Assembly: GCA_902506225.1 (NCBI GenBank)
Contig: LR733345.1
Location: 744,001 to 808,000, forward strand
DNA: 64,000 nucleotides
Origin: Faucicola sp902506225
Lineage (GTDB): Bacteria; Pseudomonadota; Gammaproteobacteria; Pseudomonadales; Moraxellaceae
Direction of reading: 5' to 3'
Numbering within the stretch: the first letter of the stretch is position 1; every line of letters starts with the position of its first letter. The notes under the pieces were generated by a model. It was given only the letters and a program-made list of their open reading frames with translations. It had not been told where the DNA came from and did no database searches. This document shows positions 60,073-64,000 of this stretch, piece by piece. A program made the translations under genes and the position numbers.

Positions 60073-62475
60073 ATGAAATACCCAACCATGCTAAAGCCAC
60101 TATTTTTGAGTACGACACTGGCTATGAGTATCAGTTTGCTTAGCAGTGGTCTGTCAGCTGCCCATGCAGCCACTGGCTATAAAGTGCACTTGCAAGACGC
60201 CGATATCAAGGCGTTTATCGACCAAATTGCCACCATCACGCAAAAGAACTTTGTGCTAGACCCACGTATTAATGGCAATGTGACGGTGATTTCAAACAAA
60301 CCCTTATCCCGTCAAGAAGTGTATGACTTGTTTTTAGCCGTGATGAAAGTCAATGGCATTGTAGCGATTGATCGCGGGCTGACCACAGAGCTGGTCCCTG
60401 ATACCGTTGCCAAGCAAGCAGGGGTGGATGTGGACTTGCGGGGTAATACTGCAGGTAGCCAAATGGCGACCCGCATCTATTATCTCACCAACACCAATGC
60501 CAATGACATCTTAAACGTCATCCGTCCGATGATGCCGCCGTATGCCAATGCCGCTGTGGTGCCAAATGTCAATGCCATTATCCTTTCTGACCGCGCCGAC
60601 AGCCTCAATCAATACGCAAAATTAATTAGCGATCTTGATAGCAATATGAATGACAAGCTGACCATTATTCCGCTGCGTCATGTCGATGCCAAGCGCATGA
60701 TGGATTTATTAAGCTCACTGACAGGTACGGGCGGTGGTACAGCGCCAGCTGCTGCGGGTCAATCAGGACAACCTGCTGTGGCATCAACCGGTGGCAGCCT
60801 CATCAATATCATTGCCGACCCGATTTCTGATAGGCTGCTTGTCAAAGGTAGTGCCGAGATGACAGCCAAAGTACAGCGAATGGTAGAGCAGTTAGACACC
60901 GTGCCGACGCAACGCTTAAGTGGTCTTCGTGTGTTTCGTCTAAAATATGCCAGTGCCACCCATATTGCAGAAATGCTACGCGGACTGCTTGCCTATCAAT
61001 CCATCAATAGCTCAGGTGACCAAACCACCTTGCAAGCAAGCTCAATGTTTCAATCTAGTAGCGATACCAGTAATAACAGCGCAGCGACCACCACCAATAC
61101 TGCAGCGTCACCGACAGGCTCACCGCTTAATACGTCCTCCACTAGCAACACAACGACTGCGCAAAACAACGGCTATCAAGGTCGACCTTTTAGCATTATC
61201 GCTGACCAAACCCAAAACTCCGTCATCGTCAATGCCAACCCAGAGTTAATGGTAGAAATCGAAAACGCTATTAATGAGCTAGATACCCGCCGTGACCAAG
61301 TGTTGATTCAGGCAGCGATTATGGAAATCTCAGGCAATGATACCCAGCAACTTGGCGTGCAATGGGCAATGGGCAATGCCAATAGCGGCGTAGGGGTAAT
61401 TAACTTTAATAATATCGGTGCCTCTGCAGTAGGACTGGCATCTGAGATATTAAGCAAAACCCCAGGTACGGCGGCAGCATCGGTGGCAGGCGCGCTGTTG
61501 GGGATTGGCAATAGTAAAACCGATAGCAACGGGAATCGTGAGTTTTATGGCGCGATTTTGCAAGCCATCAATAAAACCAATAATGCCAATCTGTTATCTA
61601 TGCCCTCTATTTTGACATTGGATAACGAAAAAGCCAATATTTTGGTAGGGCAGAACGTGCCATTTGTGACCGGCTCTTATACCACGGCAAGTAACTCATC
61701 AACCACGCCATTTCAAACCGTGAGCCGTCAAGATGTCGGTATCAATCTCAATGTCATTCCGCATATTGGTGATAATGGCTCAGTGCGACTTGAGATTTCG
61801 CAGGAAGTGTCCTCCATTGTCGATGGTACCCTCAATAACGTGAGCGGTGTCGTCACCAACAAGAATTTAATCAAAACCACCATTTTAGCGGATAACCAAC
61901 AAACCGTGGCACTGGGTGGGTTGATGCGTGATAACAGCACCTATGGTCAGCAAAAAGTCCCAGGATTGGGTGATGCGCCGATTCTTGGTAATTTATTTCG
62001 CTCAAAAAGCAAAAACTCGGACAAAACCAATCTGATTGTATTTTTACAGCCGACCATTTTGCGTAATGGTAGCGCGGTGGCAAGCGTGACCGAAAAAAGC
62101 TTAGACGGTATTCGTACCATGCAACTGGTAATTGATAAAAACGGTACGCTCAAACAAATCCCACTTAATATCAATGCCATGTTCCCCAATACCAATAGGG
62201 TGCAAAATGGCGTCAAATTGCCAACAGACGACCTGGTTACCCCAGCCGAGCAAAGCTTATCAAACACCCCAAGAGTGTATGCCAATGGTGTCGATATCGT
62301 CACGCCCGTGTCATCAAACGTGTCTCGCACAGGCAGTTCATCGACCACAAGCGTGAGTCGCCAAGCGAGCAACACCATCACCCAATCTACAGGGCAGGGC
62401 GCAAAAATGGCGCAAACGCCTGTGGTGATTGCGACCCCGCCTGCGGTGCAGACCATCACCGTGACAAATCCCTAA
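60073..62475 (+). CDS. gspD: Type II secretion system secretin GspD
   Basis: An 800-residue outer membrane channel subunit. A signal peptide ends near ...SAAHA (about residue 33). N0 domain: YKVHLQDADIKAFIDQIATI and PRINGNVTVISNKPLSRQEV; N1-N3 repeats include VVPNVNAIILSDRADSLNQY and IIADPISDRLLVKGSAEMTA, with a Ser/Thr/Asn-rich insert near 325-365. The secretin core has LLSMPSILTLDNEKANILVG and VPGLGDAPILGNLFRSKSKN, then FLQPTILRNG. About 110 residues of Ser/Thr/Pro-rich tail follow; a pilotin-binding role there is possible. The remaining gsp genes are not in this window. Confidence 0.95.
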   Translation: MKYPTMLKPLFLSTTLAMSISLLSSGLSAAHAATGYKVHLQDADIKAFIDQIATITQKNFVLDPRINGNVTVISNKPLSRQEVYDLFLAVMKVNGIVAIDRGLTTELVPDTVAKQAGVDVDLRGNTAGSQMATRIYYLTNTNANDILNVIRPMMPPYANAAVVPNVNAIILSDRADSLNQYAKLISDLDSNMNDKLTIIPLRHVDAKRMMDLLSSLTGTGGGTAPAAAGQSGQPAVASTGGSLINIIADPISDRLLVKGSAEMTAKVQRMVEQLDTVPTQRLSGLRVFRLKYASATHIAEMLRGLLAYQSINSSGDQTTLQASSMFQSSSDTSNNSAATTTNTAASPTGSPLNTSSTSNTTTAQNNGYQGRPFSIIADQTQNSVIVNANPELMVEIENAINELDTRRDQVLIQAAIMEISGNDTQQLGVQWAMGNANSGVGVINFNNIGASAVGLASEILSKTPGTAAASVAGALLGIGNSKTDSNGNREFYGAILQAINKTNNANLLSMPSILTLDNEKANILVGQNVPFVTGSYTTASNSSTTPFQTVSRQDVGINLNVIPHIGDNGSVRLEISQEVSSIVDGTLNNVSGVVTNKNLIKTTILADNQQTVALGGLMRDNSTYGQQKVPGLGDAPILGNLFRSKSKNSDKTNLIVFLQPTILRNGSAVASVTEKSLDGIRTMQLVIDKNGTLKQIPLNINAMFPNTNRVQNGVKLPTDDLVTPAEQSLSNTPRVYANGVDIVTPVSSNVSRTGSSSTTSVSRQASNTITQSTGQGAKMAQTPVVIATPPAVQTITVTNP

Positions 62476-62538
62476 AAATGTCCCATAATGCCAAGCATAA
62501 TGATACTATTAAATACCCCTTAGGAGTAGGAGACTTGC

Positions 62539-63441
62539 ATGGACAATCAGCAAACTAATGCAGTGAATACGATGAACCTTACCGACAACTGGCAAGGCAC
62601 TTTATGGCAACTTATTGGGCTGTCACCAGCGTTGGCGGATTTAACCATTGATATTGATAAAAGCTTAAGCATCGGGCGTAGTGATAGCAATGATTTGGTA
62701 TTAGCAACCTCACAAATCTCTCGCCAACACGCCAAGATTAACCGTATTGGTGAGCAGCTGTATGTGCAAGACCTAGGCTCAAGCAATGGTACCTTTATCA
62801 ATGGTGAGCGTATCAGTACAGACGCCCATGCTTTGCAAGCCACCGATGAACTTGCCTTTGCTGACTTGGTGTTTTTAGTGGCAAATGCCCCAGTCAACGC
62901 ACTGGATGATGATAGTTTTCTCGATGGTTTACAAGATATTGAGAATTTCACACCCACCACTGACATTCATACCCAAACTGAGTTGGATAAATCGGTTGAG
63001 CCCATATCACCGAACGCTGAATCCAACACCGCGCCTGTGATAGATGTCGTTACCACGCAAGATTTTTTACCTAGCGAGCAGCTGAGCAACACTCACGTCG
63101 CAAAATCCTTACCCTCTACACCGACAACAGTGGATGTAGCAAGCGTTGATAACTCACCATCGCCAATACTTAATACACCATCTCAGCCGCCTGTCGTCAC
63201 TGAGGCAGTGCCAGTACCATCACAGCCCGTTGTCCCATCGGTTCAGGTCTCAGCCGTTCAGCCAGCGCAACCATCGCCAGTGAGCACAGTAGACGCTGAT
63301 GCGATGCAACCTGCGCCAATGAACCATGCGGCAATGGAGACTGCGCCAACAAAACCTGCGGCAAAGAAAAACGCCACAGTCGCAATCATGATTGTGGTAA
63401 TCATTGCGCTGATTATTGCATCAGTGTTGTTGATGTATTAG
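62539..63441 (+). CDS. FHA-domain protein with a C-terminal membrane anchor
   Basis: A 300-residue protein. The forkhead-associated domain (about 40-110) shows LSIGRSDSNDLVLATSQISR, QHAKINRIGEQLYVQDLGSS and NGTFINGERI, with the phosphothreonine-binding Arg, Ser and Asn intact. A long Pro/Ser/Val/Gln-rich disordered linker follows, then a Lys pair and one membrane helix at the end (VAIMIVVIIALIIASVLLMY), so the FHA domain should face the cytosol. It lies 63 bases after gspD; whether it acts in secretion is unknown. No kinase gene is nearby. Confidence 0.85.
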   Translation: MDNQQTNAVNTMNLTDNWQGTLWQLIGLSPALADLTIDIDKSLSIGRSDSNDLVLATSQISRQHAKINRIGEQLYVQDLGSSNGTFINGERISTDAHALQATDELAFADLVFLVANAPVNALDDDSFLDGLQDIENFTPTTDIHTQTELDKSVEPISPNAESNTAPVIDVVTTQDFLPSEQLSNTHVAKSLPSTPTTVDVASVDNSPSPILNTPSQPPVVTEAVPVPSQPVVPSVQVSAVQPAQPSPVSTVDADAMQPAPMNHAAMETAPTKPAAKKNATVAIMIVVIIALIIASVLLMY

Positions 63442-63542
63442 GGTTTAGGTAGCAAATAAGCGGTGCACAGCGCCTAAAATGCGGATTTGAATCATTAAAT
63501 TTACGTTTTAGCAAAAAAAATGAAAAAAAACTAAAAAAACGC

Positions 63543-63570
63543 TTGCAAGATTAAAAATATTTGCTAAAAT
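63543..63570 (+). promoter_or_regulatory. Promoter of the tRNA cluster
   Basis: TTGCAA (63543-63548) and TAAAAT (63565-63570) are 16 bp apart, 22 bases before the first tRNA. Confidence 0.65.
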
Positions 63571-63592
63571 GCTCACCACTTTCAAGCGATAC

Positions 63593-63668
<76 letters not shown>

Positions 63669-63711
63669 TCCTTTAACACATCGTGTTAAGCGTACCTTGA
63701 AAGACAACTAT

Positions 63712-63795
63712 GGTGGGGTTCCCGAGCGGTCAAAGGGGACGGACTGTAAATCCGTTGCGAGAGCTTCGAAGGTTCGAATCCTTCCCCCACCACCA
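63712..63795 (+). tRNA. tRNA-Tyr (GUA)
   Basis: An 84-nt class II tRNA with CCA encoded: GGTGGGGTTCCCGAGCGGTC..., anticodon GTA in ACTGTAAAT, a long variable arm (GCGAGAGCTTC), T arm GGTTCGAATCC. Confidence 0.97.
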
Positions 63796-63870
63796 TTTAC
63801 CTGCTATTGTTATCTGAATATTCCCTAATCACGTTAACAGTAAGTCCAGTATGCTTGGGCGGGTCGCATT

Positions 63871-63944
63871 GCGGGTGTAGTTTAGTGGTAGAACCTCAGC
63901 CTTCCAAGCTGATGGTGCGGGTTCGATTCCCGCCACCCGCTCCA
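63871..63944 (+). tRNA. tRNA-Gly (UCC)
   Basis: A 74-nt tRNA with CCA encoded: GCGGGTGTAGTTTAGTGGTA..., anticodon loop CTTCCAA giving TCC, T arm GGTTCGATTCC. Confidence 0.96.
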
Positions 63945-63964
63945 TTATTCTAAACCAAAGTTTT

Positions 63965-64000
63965 GCTCATATAGCTCAGAGGTAGAGCACTCCCTTGGTA
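63965..64000 (+). tRNA. tRNA-Thr (GGU), 5' part, cut by window edge
   Basis: The sequence starts GCTCATATAGCTCAGAGGTA and reaches the anticodon loop (TTGGTA, anticodon GGT). The order Thr-Tyr-Gly-Thr is that of the thrU-tyrU-glyT-thrT cluster, which in relatives continues into tuf. Confidence 0.9.

Overview
The window reads as a chromosomal segment of a Gram-negative gammaproteobacterium of the family Moraxellaceae, most like a Moraxella osloensis-type organism. This is inferred from gene content and order (pyrG-kdsA-eno-ftsB-ispD, gspN-gspC-gspD, a uvrA-MFS-ssb neighbourhood, oleate hydratase, large-type isocitrate lyase), from the AT-rich intergenic DNA, and from the protein style; no database search was run. 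Almost everything is ordinary chromosome. There is no prophage, integron, CRISPR array or full insertion sequence. The window opens inside polA and closes inside a tRNA cluster with the gene order Thr-Tyr-Gly-Thr that usually precedes tuf.

Layout. 1-10 kb: polA (partial), a thioesterase-like gene, a TPMT-like methyltransferase, lldD, a glutaredoxin-like gene, mtgA, ppk1, then three small hydrophilic acidic proteins. 10-17.6 kb: miaE, glcB and three tandem porin paralogues. 17.7-27.5 kb: the housekeeping run pyrG-kdsA // eno-ftsB-ispD, split by a copper module (HMA-like protein, cueR, copZ, copA) and a lipoprotein gene; tRNA-Glu follows. 27.7-37 kb: a small membrane protein, ornithine decarboxylase, a Fur-box PepSY protein, trpG, trpE, trpR, oleate hydratase and a GST. 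37-47 kb: panE-like gene, bioD, rpmB-rpmG, a membrane-anchored C13 peptidase, nhaA, a lipoprotein gene, a LysR regulator divergent from aceA. 47-56.6 kb: a K+-channel-like protein, a chalcone-isomerase-like protein, uvrA, a small accessory block (XRE regulator plus two small genes and a tail-anchored zinc-ribbon protein), a YajR-like MFS transporter and ssb. 56.7-64 kb: aldo/keto reductase, type II secretion genes gspN-C-D, an FHA protein and tRNAs.

How genes work together. aceA and glcB form the glyoxylate shunt, with lldD feeding lactate in, which fits growth on C2/C3 compounds. cueR, a MerR-type promoter with a 19-bp spacer, copZ and copA form a complete copper-export unit. trpE, trpG and trpR form a tryptophan unit, and the same 28-bp operator-like sequence lies in front of both trpR and trpE. 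gspN, gspC and gspD are the outer-membrane/inner-membrane connector part of a type II secretion system.

The most unusual structural signal is not a gene. At about sixteen places, short tandem repeats (period 10-19 bp, 2-6 units, decaying along the array) sit on or right beside start and stop codons: eno, ispD, uvrA, speC, trpE, ssb and others. The units differ in sequence from locus to locus. A second point of interest is a 118-bp MITE-like element placed in the upstream region of the first porin, and a 141-bp leader shared almost exactly by the second and third porins.
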